From: Pseudonocardiaceae bacterium
GTDB taxonomy: Bacteria > Actinomycetota > Actinomycetes > Mycobacteriales > Pseudonocardiaceae
NCBI GenBank assembly: GCA_009379815.1
Contig: WHSY01000007.1
Span: 27,148 to 91,147, forward strand
Length of the DNA stretch: 64,000 bases
Reading direction: 5' to 3'
Under the pieces are notes generated by a model. That model was given only the letters and a program-made list of their open reading frames with translations, was not told where the DNA came from and searched no databases. Both the position numbers and the translations under genes were made by a program. Numbering within the stretch: the stretch's first letter is position 1; each line of letters starts with the position of its first letter. Of this stretch, positions 8,859 through 17,803 are shown in pieces.

Positions 8859-8901
8859 CGGCGAAGTGTACGAGAGCCGGTCAGAGTGCTCGCCGGCGCC
8901 A

Positions 8902-8930
8902 TTGGACGCACGGCCACGGAGTGCTATCTT
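8902..8930 (+). promoter_or_regulatory. Predicted sigma70-type promoter for the acyl-CoA dehydrogenase operon
   Basis: TTGGAC (8902-8907) and TATCTT (8925-8930) are separated by exactly 17 bp, pointing at the gene at 9006. The -10 box abuts a palindromic site, so a bound repressor would cover the transcription start. Confidence 0.6.
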
Positions 8931-8945
8931 AACGATTGATCATTA
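8930..8945. promoter_or_regulatory. Candidate TetR operator
   Basis: TAACGATTGATCATTA is an imperfect 16-bp palindrome (six of eight pairs) directly downstream of the -10 box. It is AT-rich against the surrounding sequence. It shares the AACGA core with the sites at 21723, 24307 and 31926. The divergent TetR (8217-8858) is the obvious candidate to bind it. Confidence 0.5.
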
Positions 8946-9005
8946 GACAGACGGTCCAGTTGACGGACGGCCACACGGCAGACGACCTGGGCGGAGGGAG
9001 CCGGT

Positions 9006-10220
9006 ATGACGCTCGTCGGGCAATCGATCGAGGAGTTCCGCGGCACGGTGCGTGCCTGGTTGGAGGCCAACGTTCCGACCTCGACCGACGGCCTCGCTCC
9101 CGGTGAGCTGCTCGATGTGGCCAAGCGCTTCCAGGCCGGGCTCTACGATGCGGGCCTTGCCGGCATCACCTGGCCTGCCGAGTTCGGTGGCCAGGGACAC
9201 ACCGCCGCCGAGCAGCAGGCCCTCGATGAGCAGGCGGCCCGCTTCGACCTGCCGACGTCGCCGTTTCGGATCGGCATGGGGATGTGCGGCCCGACGCTGC
9301 TCGACCTCGGGACACCCGAGCAGAAGGCGCGTCACATCCGGCCGCTGCTGCGCGGCGAGGAGATCTGGTGCCAGCTGTTCTCCGAGCCCGGAGCCGGATC
9401 CGACGTCGCGAGCCTGCAGGCGCGGGCGTCCCGTGACGGCGACGCGTGGGTGGTCAACGGTCAGAAGGTGTGGACCTCGGGTGCGCAGTGGTCGGACTTC
9501 GGTGCGTTGCTGGCCCGCACCGACCCGGACGTGCCCAAGCACCGCGGCCTGACGATGTTCATCGTCGACATGCACTCTCCCGGGGTCACGGTCCGGCCGC
9601 TGCGCGACATGACCGGTCGGGCCCCGTTCAACGAGGTCTACTTCGACGACGTACGCCTCCCGGCCGATGCGGTCATCGGAGAGGTCGATGCGGGGTGGCA
9701 GGCCGCGGTCACCATGCTCGGCCACGAGCGCGTCTCGATCGGTGGCTCGGTACGGCAGCGGACGGACCCGCTCGGGTTCGCCGGCCTGGTCGAGCTCGCC
9801 CGGGACAAGGGCTGCGCCTCCGACCCGGTCGTGCGGGGCGAGCTGGCCCAGCTCTACGCCGCCGAGCGGGCGCTGTCGTTGTTCAACACGCGGTTGCAGC
9901 AGGAGGCCGCCGCCGGCTCGCCCCCCGGAGCGCGGGGGTCGGTCGCCAAGCTCGCCGGCGCGATGGTGCTGTGGCGCGCCGTACAGACCGCGGGCCAGGT
10001 CGCCGGACCGGAAACCGTGGCATGGGAGACCGATGACGCGCGGGCCGGCGAGCTCGCGACCGCCATCAACGCGACGCCGGCCTCGAGCATCGCCGGCGGC
10101 ACCAACCAGGTCCAGCGCAACATCATCGGCGAGCGCATCCTCGGGCTGCCGAAGGAGCCGGGCAGCGACCGCGACATCCCGTTCCGGGAACTGAAGGTCG
10201 GCACCCAACGCCGGTCGTGA
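9006..10220 (+). CDS. Acyl-CoA dehydrogenase, subunit of a probable heteromeric pair
   Basis: The 404-residue FadE-type flavoprotein has ATG 9006 after GGAGGGAG. The middle domain has CQLFSEPGAGSDVASLQARA and VNGQKVWTSGAQWSDF; the C-terminal FAD region ends SIAGGTNQVQRNIIGERILGLP. At the site where simple acyl-CoA dehydrogenases keep the catalytic Glu (YEGT), this protein has AGGT. That is typical of actinobacterial FadEs that form alpha2beta2 complexes with a partner encoded next door. The gene at 10256 is such a partner. The pair should introduce the alpha,beta double bond into a bulky acyl-CoA. It is the first gene after the divergent promoter. Confidence 0.92.
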   Translation: MTLVGQSIEEFRGTVRAWLEANVPTSTDGLAPGELLDVAKRFQAGLYDAGLAGITWPAEFGGQGHTAAEQQALDEQAARFDLPTSPFRIGMGMCGPTLLDLGTPEQKARHIRPLLRGEEIWCQLFSEPGAGSDVASLQARASRDGDAWVVNGQKVWTSGAQWSDFGALLARTDPDVPKHRGLTMFIVDMHSPGVTVRPLRDMTGRAPFNEVYFDDVRLPADAVIGEVDAGWQAAVTMLGHERVSIGGSVRQRTDPLGFAGLVELARDKGCASDPVVRGELAQLYAAERALSLFNTRLQQEAAAGSPPGARGSVAKLAGAMVLWRAVQTAGQVAGPETVAWETDDARAGELATAINATPASSIAGGTNQVQRNIIGERILGLPKEPGSDRDIPFRELKVGTQRRS

Positions 10221-10255
10221 ACCCGGGGCCGCGACGACCTCTACAGGAGCATCTC

Positions 10256-11374
10256 ATGCAACTGGTGCTGGACCAGCAGCAGCAGGAGCTGCGAACCGCC
10301 GTTCGCAAGTTCCTGGCCGACCACTCCCCGCCGGAGCGCGTCCGGGCGGTGATGGACGGCAGTGACGTCACCGACGGCTACGACCGCGAGCTGTGGCGGC
10401 GGCTGGCGACCGAGCTGGGGCTGGTGGGGCTGGTGGTGCCCGAGCAGCACGGCGGCTCGGGAGCCGGCCACGTCGAACGCTGCGTGGTGGCAGAGGAGCT
10501 GGGACGGGTGCTGACGCCGGTGCCGTTCCTCGCCTCCGCCGTGCTCGCGGTCGACACCCTGCTCGCCCTCGACGACGTGGCGGCGCAGGCGGAACTGCTG
10601 CCGCAGCTGGCTTCGGGTGACCTCGTCGGTGCGGTGGCCGTCGCCGAGCCCGGCGGGTCCTGGTACACCGCCGCGACCGGCACGACGGCATCGATGCGGG
10701 ACGGCACGTGGGTGCTCGACGGGTGCAAGACGCACGTGGTGTCCGGTGACGTCGCCGAGTTCGTCCTGGTGCATGCGCGTACCCCGGAGGGCACCGGTTG
10801 GTTCCTGGCCTCCGGCGACGCGCCGGGCCTGCGCCGTACCCCGCTGCGCACCCTGGACCCCACCCGACAGCTGTCCCGGCTCGACTTCGCCGCCACCCCG
10901 GTCCGGCCACTGGCGGGCGACGCCGCCGCCGTGCTCGCCGCGGTGACCGATCGCGCCGTGGTCGCGCTCGCCGCGGAGCAGGTCGGCGGCATGGAGCGGG
11001 TGCTGGAGATGACCACGGAGTACGCCAAGGTGCGGGTGCAGTTCGGTCGCACCATCGGCTCCTACCAGGCGGTCAAGCACGGCTGCGCCGACATGTACAG
11101 CGCGGTGGAGCAGGCCTGCTCCGCGCTGCGTTACGCCGCATGGACGGCAGATCACGACACCGCGCAACTGCCGCTCGCGGCCGCGTTGGCGCAGGTGGTC
11201 GTCTCGCCGGCCTACTTCCAGGCGACGGCGGATACCGTCGTGCTGCACGGCGGGATCGGGTACACGTGGGAGCACGATGCGCACCTGTACTACAAGCGGG
11301 CCAAGACGTCGGAGCTGCTGTTCGGCAGCGGCGAGCAGCAGCGGCAGCGGCTGGCCGACCGGCTCGGCATCTGA
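10256..11374 (+). CDS. Acyl-CoA dehydrogenase, second subunit of the pair
   Basis: The 372-residue protein starts at ATG 10256 behind CAGGAG, 35 bp after its neighbour. It is the shorter, divergent kind of FadE: LVLDQQQQELRTAVRKFLADHS at the start (shown in part), VAVAEPGGSWYTAATG where the SEPGAGSD motif usually is, and GGIGYTWEHDAHLYYKRAK near the end. It keeps no YEGT Glu. In known heterotetrameric acyl-CoA dehydrogenases (for example the FadE28-FadE29 and FadE26-FadE27 types) the two subunits together build one FAD and one substrate site per pair. A similar split active site is inferred here. Confidence 0.9.
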   Translation: MQLVLDQQQQELRTAVRKFLADHSPPERVRAVMDGSDVTDGYDRELWRRLATELGLVGLVVPEQHGGSGAGHVERCVVAEELGRVLTPVPFLASAVLAVDTLLALDDVAAQAELLPQLASGDLVGAVAVAEPGGSWYTAATGTTASMRDGTWVLDGCKTHVVSGDVAEFVLVHARTPEGTGWFLASGDAPGLRRTPLRTLDPTRQLSRLDFAATPVRPLAGDAAAVLAAVTDRAVVALAAEQVGGMERVLEMTTEYAKVRVQFGRTIGSYQAVKHGCADMYSAVEQACSALRYAAWTADHDTAQLPLAAALAQVVVSPAYFQATADTVVLHGGIGYTWEHDAHLYYKRAKTSELLFGSGEQQRQRLADRLGI

Positions 11375-11421
11375 GGTCCGAGCCCGAGCAGCCTGCGTGG
11401 ACACGTGACAAGGAGACCTGA

Positions 11422-12216
11422 GTGACTGCTGTGGATGAGCGGGTGGTGTTGCTGTCCCGCGAGGACGCCGTGTCGACGGTGACGTTGAACCGCCCGCACC
11501 GCAAGAATGCCATCGACGGGCAGACGTGGGCGGCGCTGCACGAGGCACTGCGGGCCGCGGAGGGCGACGACGAGACGCGGGCCGTGGTGATCACCGGTGC
11601 GGGTGGCGCGTTCTGTGCCGGTGCCGATCTGGGCGGCGACCGAGGCGACGCGCACCCGCTGCGCCGGATGCACGGGGTCAACGAGGTCGCGCTGACGCTG
11701 TACGAGATGTCGAAGCCGACCGTCGCGAAGGTCGGCGGGGTGGCCGTCGGTGCCGGCTGGAACCTCGCGCTCGGCTGCGATCTGGTGGTCGCCTCCACCG
11801 AGGCCCGCTTCTCGCAGATCTTCGCCCGCCGCGGCCTGTCGCTCGACTTCGGCGGCTCCTGGCTGCTGCCTCGCATGGTCGGGTTGCAGCAGGCCAAGCG
11901 GCTCGCGCTGCTCGCCGACTTCGTCGGCGCCGAAGAGGCACGCGAGCTCGGGCTGGTCACCTGGGTCACCGCGCCCGACGAGCTCGACGCCTTCGTCGAC
12001 GACGTGGCGCAGCGGCTGGCGGCGGGCCCGCCGGTCGCGCTGGCGCAGAGCAAGGCGCTGCTCGACCAGGGCGTGGACCAGACCTTCCGGGAGGCGCTGG
12101 AGAACGAGGCTCGCGCGCAGACGATCAACTTCGCCACCGAGGACGCACCGGCCGCGTTCCAGGCGTTCCTGGACCGCGTCGAGCCGACGTTCACCGGCCG
12201 GTGGGCGGTGCGATGA
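11422..12216 (+). CDS. Enoyl-CoA hydratase/isomerase family protein (PaaG-like acid layout)
   Basis: The 264-residue crotonase has GTG 11422 behind AAGGAG. The oxyanion-hole segments are GAFCAGADLGG (62-72) and GGVAVGAGWNLALG (105-118). Where hydratases have two Glu residues, this protein has Asn114 and Phe134, but keeps an Asp at 142 in LSLDFGGSWLLP. An Asp at that place, with SW following, is the pattern of PaaG-type isomerases rather than hydratases. It may shift a double bond or isomerise a ring intermediate. The stop overlaps the next crotonase start (ATGA), which suggests co-translation and perhaps a complex. Confidence 0.88.
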   Translation: MTAVDERVVLLSREDAVSTVTLNRPHRKNAIDGQTWAALHEALRAAEGDDETRAVVITGAGGAFCAGADLGGDRGDAHPLRRMHGVNEVALTLYEMSKPTVAKVGGVAVGAGWNLALGCDLVVASTEARFSQIFARRGLSLDFGGSWLLPRMVGLQQAKRLALLADFVGAEEARELGLVTWVTAPDELDAFVDDVAQRLAAGPPVALAQSKALLDQGVDQTFREALENEARAQTINFATEDAPAAFQAFLDRVEPTFTGRWAVR

Positions 12217-13121
12217 CTTCCATGACCGGCGCGACGTACACCCAGATCCGCTACGAGGTCGCCGACGGCATCGCGACGATCACGCTCGACCGGCCGGACA
12301 AACTGAACGCCTTCACCTCGACGATGGCCGACGAGCTGATCAACGCCTGCGACGAGGCCGACGCCGACGACGAGGTCCGGGTCGTGATCGTCACCGGGGC
12401 CGGGAGGGGATTCTGCGCCGGCGCGGACCTCAGCCGTGGTGCCGACACTTTCGATGCCGGCGCGGCCGACGAGGCGCGCCGGGCGCTGCGGGACCGGGGC
12501 GGCGAGATCGACGGGGTGCCGCGCGACGGCGGCGGGATGGTCTCGCTGCGGATCGCGGCGCTGCGCAAACCGGTGATCGCGGCGATCAACGGGCCCGCCG
12601 TCGGGATCGGTGTGACGATGACGCTGCCGATGGACATCCGGCTGGCCGCCGAGTCCGCACGGTTCGGCTTCGTGTTCGCCCGCCGTGGCATCGTTCCCGA
12701 AGCCGCCTCGACCTGGTTCCTGCCGCGGGTGGTGGGCATCTCCCGGGCGATGGAATGGGTGGCCACCGGCCGGGTCTTCGACGCCACCGAGGCGCGCGAA
12801 GGCGGTCTGGTCTCGCGGGTGGTCGCCGACGACGAGCTGCTCGCCACGGCCACCGCGATGGCGCGCGAGATCGCCGACAACACGTCCGGCATCTCGGTGG
12901 CGGTGTCGCGCCAGCTGCTGTGGAGCATGCTCGGGTCGCCCAGCCCCTGGGAGGCTCACCGGCTGGACTCCAAGGCGCTCGCCGAGCTCGGCAGGGGTGC
13001 CGATGCGGCCGAAGGGGTCACGGCATTCCTCGAAAAGCGCCCACCCCGGTTCCCGATGCAGGTCAGCAGCGATTACCCGGACTCCATGCCGTCCTGGCCA
13101 TCCCGGCCCGACGGCATCTGA
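12213..13121 (+). CDS. Enoyl-CoA hydratase/isomerase family protein
   Basis: The 302-residue crotonase begins at ATG 12213, overlapping the previous stop by four bases. Oxyanion segments are RGFCAGADLSRGAD (66-79) and NGPAVGIGVTMTLP. The first classical Glu position is Thr135 and the second is Phe155, while Glu163 sits in GIVPEAASTWFLP, at the +8 acid position. It also has a 15-20-residue insertion (EIDGVPRDGGG) and an extended C-terminal tail. This actinobacterial subgroup is usually annotated enoyl-CoA hydratase, but with a single acid its reaction may be isomerisation. It is the last gene before the terminator at 13247. Confidence 0.88.
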   Translation: MTSMTGATYTQIRYEVADGIATITLDRPDKLNAFTSTMADELINACDEADADDEVRVVIVTGAGRGFCAGADLSRGADTFDAGAADEARRALRDRGGEIDGVPRDGGGMVSLRIAALRKPVIAAINGPAVGIGVTMTLPMDIRLAAESARFGFVFARRGIVPEAASTWFLPRVVGISRAMEWVATGRVFDATEAREGGLVSRVVADDELLATATAMAREIADNTSGISVAVSRQLLWSMLGSPSPWEAHRLDSKALAELGRGADAAEGVTAFLEKRPPRFPMQVSSDYPDSMPSWPSRPDGI

Positions 13122-13246
13122 CGCGTTCCGCTCATTCCCCACGCCTGCGGTGCGGGCGGGTACGCCGCTGCTCGGCGAATGCGCGGGATGGGCCTTCATA
13201 TCCCCTCGTGAGTTCCGTTGTCGATTCACAACGGCGTCCCGGCCGA

Positions 13247-13291
13247 GCCCGAACCCCCGGGTGAGCCAGAACGGGGGTTCGGGCCTTTTTT
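13247..13291 (+). terminator. Intrinsic (rho-independent) terminator
   Basis: A perfect 13-bp stem, GCCCGAACCCCCG (13247-13259) with CGGGGGTTCGGGC (13272-13284), encloses a 12-nt loop and is followed by six T residues (13286-13291). It lies 125 bp after the crotonase gene and closes the first catabolic operon. The 330-bp gene-free stretch 13122-13451 otherwise holds only the leader of the next SDR, where I could not identify a clear promoter. Confidence 0.93.
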
Positions 13292-13451
13292 CGCTAGGTG
13301 TCGTCCGGCGTGCGGACACGCGTGGCGGCGGCGTGTGACGGTGCACACTTCGTCGCCGTCGAGCCTGGACACACGGCCATTGTCGCTGGTCGGCGCCACC
13401 CACCAGAGTGGCTGTCAGTGGCGGGTCGGGCGGTCCCGGCGGCGAGGAGAG

Positions 13452-14255
13452 ATGGCTATGGGCGCAGCGTTGCAGGACAAGGTCGCGGTTGTCACGGGCG
13501 GCGCGAGCGGTATCGGACAGGCCACTGCGGTGCGATTCGCACAGGAGGGTGCCGATATCGTGGTGGCCGACCTGCAGCCCGGGGAGGAGACCGTCGGACT
13601 GGTCAAAGACGCCGGTCGCCGTGCCATTTCCGTTCCCGCCGACACCACGCAGGAATCCGACTGCGACGCGATGGTCGCGGCCGGTGTTTCCGAGTTCGGG
13701 CACGTCGACATCGGAATCGCCGCAGCCGGCATCGCGACCAGGGGAGGTCGCAGCAACGTGCAGACCACGCAGGTGCAGCCCGATGCCAATCACGTCGTCA
13801 ACCTCGACACCGAGGTGTTCCAGCGCGTCATCGACGTCAACGTGCTCGGCGTCATGATGACCGACCGGGCACTGGCACGGCAGATGCTCGCCCAGGGCAC
13901 CGGCGGGTCGATCGTCAACATCGCGTCCTCGGCCGCGAAGATCCCGCTGGCCGGCGCCTCCCCCTACTGCGTGTCGAAGGCCGGCGTGTGGATGCTCACG
14001 AAGGTGATGGGCCTGGAACTGGCCGCTCGCGGGGTCCGGGTCAACGCGGTGGGGCCCGGCTACACCGCCACGCCGATGGTCGACGGCATCGAGGACAACA
14101 AGCCGGCATACGACTTCGCGATGAGCATCACCCCGATGCACCGGCTGGGGACCCCGGCTGAGATCGCGGCGGCCTGCCTGTTCCTCGCCGGTGAGGAGTC
14201 GTCGTTCTTCACCGGTCAGATGCTGCACCCCGCCGGTGGCCAGTTCACGGACTGA
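13452..14255 (+). CDS. SDR family oxidoreductase
   Basis: The 267-residue protein starts at ATG 13452 behind GGCGAGGAGAG; an in-frame ATG six bases later is an alternative. The cofactor motif is TGGASGIG and beta2 ends VVADL. The active site has Ser in NIASSAAKI and Tyr/Lys in PYCVSKAG. Two oddities appear. The usual NNAG is AAAGIA, and a roughly 20-residue insertion (RGGRSNVQTTQVQPDAN and on) precedes the FQRVIDVNVLG helix. The insertion could cover the substrate site. It stands 52 bp before the binding-protein gene of a Dpp-type importer, so both may serve one substrate. Confidence 0.88.
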   Translation: MAMGAALQDKVAVVTGGASGIGQATAVRFAQEGADIVVADLQPGEETVGLVKDAGRRAISVPADTTQESDCDAMVAAGVSEFGHVDIGIAAAGIATRGGRSNVQTTQVQPDANHVVNLDTEVFQRVIDVNVLGVMMTDRALARQMLAQGTGGSIVNIASSAAKIPLAGASPYCVSKAGVWMLTKVMGLELAARGVRVNAVGPGYTATPMVDGIEDNKPAYDFAMSITPMHRLGTPAEIAAACLFLAGEESSFFTGQMLHPAGGQFTD

Positions 14256-14307
14256 CCCGTCACCCGCACGGCGAGTCCCACCGAACGACTCTCCCACGGA
14301 GGCTGCG

Positions 14308-15918
14308 ATGAGCGTTGCGATGACGTCGGCGAGGGCGTTGGCCGGAGGCGGGGGCCGGCGCGCGCACACCCGGGCCGGGGGCCGCTGGCTGCTGGCCGTG
14401 CTGGCCGTGCTGGCGATGGCAGCGTCGGCCTGCTCGTCGGGTGCGCAGGGTGGCGCCGCGAGCGGGACCGGTGAACCCGACCCGAACGCGACGTTCCGGT
14501 ACGTGTTCGTGCAGGACCCGTCGTCCTTCGACCCGCACACGTCGGCGAACCCGTGGGACATGGTCTTCCTGCGCCTGGTCTACGACCAGCTCATCCAGCA
14601 GGGGCCGAACGGTGAGCTGCGGCCCATGCTGGCCACGTCCTGGGAGTTCAGTCCGGACGGCTCGGCAGTGACGATGTCGCTGCGCGATGACGTCACCTTC
14701 CAGGACGGGACACCGTTCAACGCCGCGGCGGTCAAGGCGAACCTGGTGCGGGCGCGCGACATGGCGGAGTCGACGCTGTCCGGCAGCCTGCAGGTCATCG
14801 AGTCAATCGAGGTCGTCGACGAGTACAAGGCCCGGATCAACCTGAACGGTCCCGGCGGTAACCTGCCGGCGCTGTTCACCGGGCGCTACGGCACGATGAT
14901 CAGCCCGGCGGCGATGGACAACCCGGATCTGGATCAGCAGCCGGTGGGATCGGGGATGTTCGGGCTGGTCGAGTTCGTGCCCGGCCAGGTCACCCGCTAC
15001 GTGGCCAATGAGAACTACTGGGATCCGAGCGCGGTCAAGGTCGACAAGTTCGAGATCTACGTCCAGAAGTCCTCGCCGACGAGGCTGAACATGCTGCGCA
15101 CCGGGCAGGCCGACATGACCTACCTGCTGCCGGCCGACACCCAGCAGGCCAAGGCGTCGGGCCTGCACGTCGCCCCGTCGAAGAGCCTGTCGATCATGTC
15201 GTTCTACATGAACACCGGCCGGCCGCCCTTCGACGACTACCGGGTGCGCCAGGCCGTGGAGCACGCCATCGACAAGAAGGCGCTGGTGCAGGGCATCTTC
15301 TTCGGCGCCGGCAAGGCGGTCGCCCAGTTCCTGCCCCCGTCGCACTGGGCCTACCACCCCGGCATCACGCCGCAGAACCCGAAGTACGCCTACAACCCGC
15401 AGCGCGCCCGCCAGCTGCTGGCCGAGGTGGGCTATCCCAACGGCTTCGAGTTCGAGTTCCTCGTCCCCGCCCTGGACGACCACCGGGCCGTCGCCCAGGC
15501 CATCGTCCCGATGCTCGCCGAGGTCGGGATCACGGCGCACACCAGGGTCATCGAGTCGGCCTCCACGGCCGTGACGTTCTACGGCCGCGAGGAGGGCGAC
15601 GCCTTCCCGGGAATGGGCGCGCCGTTCGCCGACCCCACCATCCAGTACGAGGACAACCTGCCCGGCCAGTACGGCAACCCGTGGAACACCACCTCCCCCG
15701 AGTTCATCGCCGCGTACCAGAGCGCGCTCGAGGGCGCGACGCGCCAGCAGCGGCTGCCCGCGCTGCACACGATGATCGCGGAGGAGAAGGAGCTGCGGCG
15801 GGTGATCCCGATGTTCGCGGCCACGCCGCCGAGTGCGTGGACCGACGAGGTGATCTTCCCCGAGGGGTACGAGCCCGCCTACGCGCCCACCTTCCGGGGC
15901 GTCGGCAAGACGAAGTAG
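14308..15918 (+). CDS. ABC transporter substrate-binding lipoprotein, family 5 (DppA/OppA type)
   Basis: The 536-residue exported receptor has ATG 14308 behind CGGAGG. The signal peptide has RRAHTRAGGR, a hydrophobic LLAVLAVLAMAAS core and a lipobox ending at Cys42 (AASAC). The mature domain shows the family pattern: DPSSFDPHTSANPWDMVF, LATSWEFSPDGSAVTMSLRD, VTFQDGTPFNAAAVKANL, and DDYRVRQAVEHAIDK. Family 5 proteins bind peptides, but also nickel, sugars and hydrophobic or aromatic compounds. The catabolic setting points to a non-peptide carbon source. It is followed by two permeases and two ATPases. Confidence 0.93.
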   Translation: MSVAMTSARALAGGGGRRAHTRAGGRWLLAVLAVLAMAASACSSGAQGGAASGTGEPDPNATFRYVFVQDPSSFDPHTSANPWDMVFLRLVYDQLIQQGPNGELRPMLATSWEFSPDGSAVTMSLRDDVTFQDGTPFNAAAVKANLVRARDMAESTLSGSLQVIESIEVVDEYKARINLNGPGGNLPALFTGRYGTMISPAAMDNPDLDQQPVGSGMFGLVEFVPGQVTRYVANENYWDPSAVKVDKFEIYVQKSSPTRLNMLRTGQADMTYLLPADTQQAKASGLHVAPSKSLSIMSFYMNTGRPPFDDYRVRQAVEHAIDKKALVQGIFFGAGKAVAQFLPPSHWAYHPGITPQNPKYAYNPQRARQLLAEVGYPNGFEFEFLVPALDDHRAVAQAIVPMLAEVGITAHTRVIESASTAVTFYGREEGDAFPGMGAPFADPTIQYEDNLPGQYGNPWNTTSPEFIAAYQSALEGATRQQRLPALHTMIAEEKELRRVIPMFAATPPSAWTDEVIFPEGYEPAYAPTFRGVGKTK

Positions 15919-15924
15919 GGCATC

Positions 15925-16872
15925 GTGCTGAAGTTCGTGGCGTGGCGGCTGGCGAGCCTGGTTCCTGTGATGGTCGTGGTGACCTTCATGGTGTTCGGGC
16001 TGGTACTGCTGATCCCTGGGGACCCGGCGGTCCGGATCGCCGGCCAGGACGCCACGGTCGAGCAGATCGAAGCGGTCCGGGACCGGCTGGGCCTCGACGA
16101 CCCCTTCCTCGTGCAGTACGCGGACTGGGTGGCCGGAGCGGTGCAGGGTGACCTGGGGACTTCACTGTTCACCAGCCGGCCGGTGGCCGAGTCGATCTCC
16201 GAGGCGCTGCCCGTCACGCTCGCGCTGACGCTGACGGCCATCGTCATCTCGCTGTGCATCAGCGTCCCGCTGGCGGTGCTCGCGGGATTGCGCCGGGGGA
16301 CCTGGGTCGACCGGCTCGCCACGTTGGGCTCCTCGGTCGGCATCGCGCTGCCGTCGTTCTGGGTCGGGCTGATGTTCGTGCTGCTGTTCAGCGTGACGCT
16401 GGGCTGGTTGCCGGCCACCGGCTACGTCCCGCTGTCCGAGGACCCCGTCGGCTGGCTGCGGCACATCATCCTGCCGGCCACGGCGCTGGGGATCGCGGCC
16501 GCCGCCGAGAGCACCCGGCAGCTGCGCGGTTCGGTCATCGAGGTGCTGCAGCAGGACTACGTGCGCACGGCGCGAGCCAAGGGCCTCAAGACACGGATGG
16601 TGATCGGCAAGCACGTGCTGAAGAACGCCAGCGTGCCGCTGGTGACCATCATCGGGCTGCAGACCACGTTCCTGCTCGGCGGCGCCGTCGTCGTCGAGTC
16701 GGTCTTCGGTCTGCCCGGTCTGGGCCAGGTCGCCATCACCGCGGTCACGACGCGAAACATCCCCGTGGTGCAAGGAATCGTGCTGGTCGCCGTTGTGGTC
16801 GCCATGCTGGCCAACCTGCTCGTCGACCTCTCCTACGGCTACCTGAACCCGAGGGTGCGGCTGCATGACTGA
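15925..16872 (+). CDS. ABC transporter permease (DppB type)
   Basis: The 315-residue membrane protein starts at GTG 15925, six bases after the receptor stop. The N-terminal transmembrane helix is RLASLVPVMVVVTFMVFGLV (about 7-26), followed by the DppB hallmark LIPGDPAVRIAG and six helices in all. The EAA-loop region YVRTARAKGLKTRMVIGKHV contacts the ATPase. The C-terminus has GLPGLGQVAITAV and YGYLNPRVR, both typical. It pairs with the DppC-like protein encoded next to form the pore. Confidence 0.94.
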   Translation: MLKFVAWRLASLVPVMVVVTFMVFGLVLLIPGDPAVRIAGQDATVEQIEAVRDRLGLDDPFLVQYADWVAGAVQGDLGTSLFTSRPVAESISEALPVTLALTLTAIVISLCISVPLAVLAGLRRGTWVDRLATLGSSVGIALPSFWVGLMFVLLFSVTLGWLPATGYVPLSEDPVGWLRHIILPATALGIAAAAESTRQLRGSVIEVLQQDYVRTARAKGLKTRMVIGKHVLKNASVPLVTIIGLQTTFLLGGAVVVESVFGLPGLGQVAITAVTTRNIPVVQGIVLVAVVVAMLANLLVDLSYGYLNPRVRLHD

Positions 16873-17803
16873 GCACGACGACTCGAGATCCGCTGCCACG
16901 GTGGCGGAGCCGGTCGCGGCAGTTCCCGGGACACCGCCCGCCGCCGTCCACGGCCGCGGCGGCTGGCGCAACTTCCGGCGCCGGGTCGGCAGCAACCGGG
17001 CTGCGGTGCTGGCGCTGGGGGTGCTGTGCGTCCTGATCCTCATCGCCGTCGTGGCACCGTGGATCACGCCGCAGGACCCCAACGCGCAGAACCTCCGGGC
17101 CGTGCTGGTGCCCCCGGGCACCGACGGCTACTGGCTCGGGTCCGATCAGCTCGGCAGGGACATCTTCAGCCGGCTGATCGTGGCCACCCGGGTGTCCCTG
17201 CTGGCGGTCCTGCTGGCGGTCGCCGTGGCCTTCGTGGCAGGGGCCCCCGTGGGATTCCTCTCGGGCTTCGTCGGTGGTCGGTTCGACATGGTGGTCATGC
17301 GCATCAACGACGCCGTCATGAGCTTTCCCCCGCTGTTGCTGGCCATCGGCCTGGTGGCGGTGCTCGGACCGAGTCTGCGCAATGCGATGTTCGCCGTGGG
17401 GATCGTGTTCGCCCCCAGGTTCCTGCGGCTCGTGCGCGGGGTCGTGCTGGGGCTCAAGGAGGAGACCTACGTCGAGGCCTCTCGCGGCATCGGAACGTCG
17501 ACCCGCATGATCCTCGTCCGCCACATCCTGCCCAACACGCTGTCCCCGCTGACGGCGCAGCTGGCGGTGACGGTCGGCTTCGCGATGCTCGCGGAGTCCT
17601 CACTGAGCTTCCTGGGCCTCGGGGTGCAACCGCCCGACGCCAGCTGGGGATCCATGATCCGGGAGGGGTTCCTCTACTTCTACCAATCGCCCTACCTCGG
17701 CATCTTCCCCGGAATCATGATCACGATCGCCGTTCTCACCTTCATCACCCTCGGTGACGGATTGCGCGACGCGCTGGGGCGCGAGGAACGCAAGGAGCGC
17801 TGA
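16865..17803 (+). CDS. ABC transporter permease (DppC type)
   Basis: The 312-residue permease overlaps its neighbour by eight bases. An approximately 40-residue cytosolic N-terminus precedes the first helix (AAVLALGVLCVLILIAVVAP). Then come the extracytoplasmic DppC signature (GTDGYWLGSDQLGRDIFSRL), five further helices, and the EAA loop ETYVEASRGIGTSTRMILVR. FLGLGVQPPDASWGSMI near the C-terminus is diagnostic of DppC/OppC. Its TGA overlaps the ATG of the ATPase at 17803. Confidence 0.94.
   Translation: MTEHDDSRSAATVAEPVAAVPGTPPAAVHGRGGWRNFRRRVGSNRAAVLALGVLCVLILIAVVAPWITPQDPNAQNLRAVLVPPGTDGYWLGSDQLGRDIFSRLIVATRVSLLAVLLAVAVAFVAGAPVGFLSGFVGGRFDMVVMRINDAVMSFPPLLLAIGLVAVLGPSLRNAMFAVGIVFAPRFLRLVRGVVLGLKEETYVEASRGIGTSTRMILVRHILPNTLSPLTAQLAVTVGFAMLAESSLSFLGLGVQPPDASWGSMIREGFLYFYQSPYLGIFPGIMITIAVLTFITLGDGLRDALGREERKER

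Noticed and set aside
11526..12212. Upstream extension of the 12213 crotonase through the preceding gene.
   Set aside because: The extension is Arg-rich shadow sequence. The crotonase motif set begins after ATG 12213, which overlaps the previous stop.
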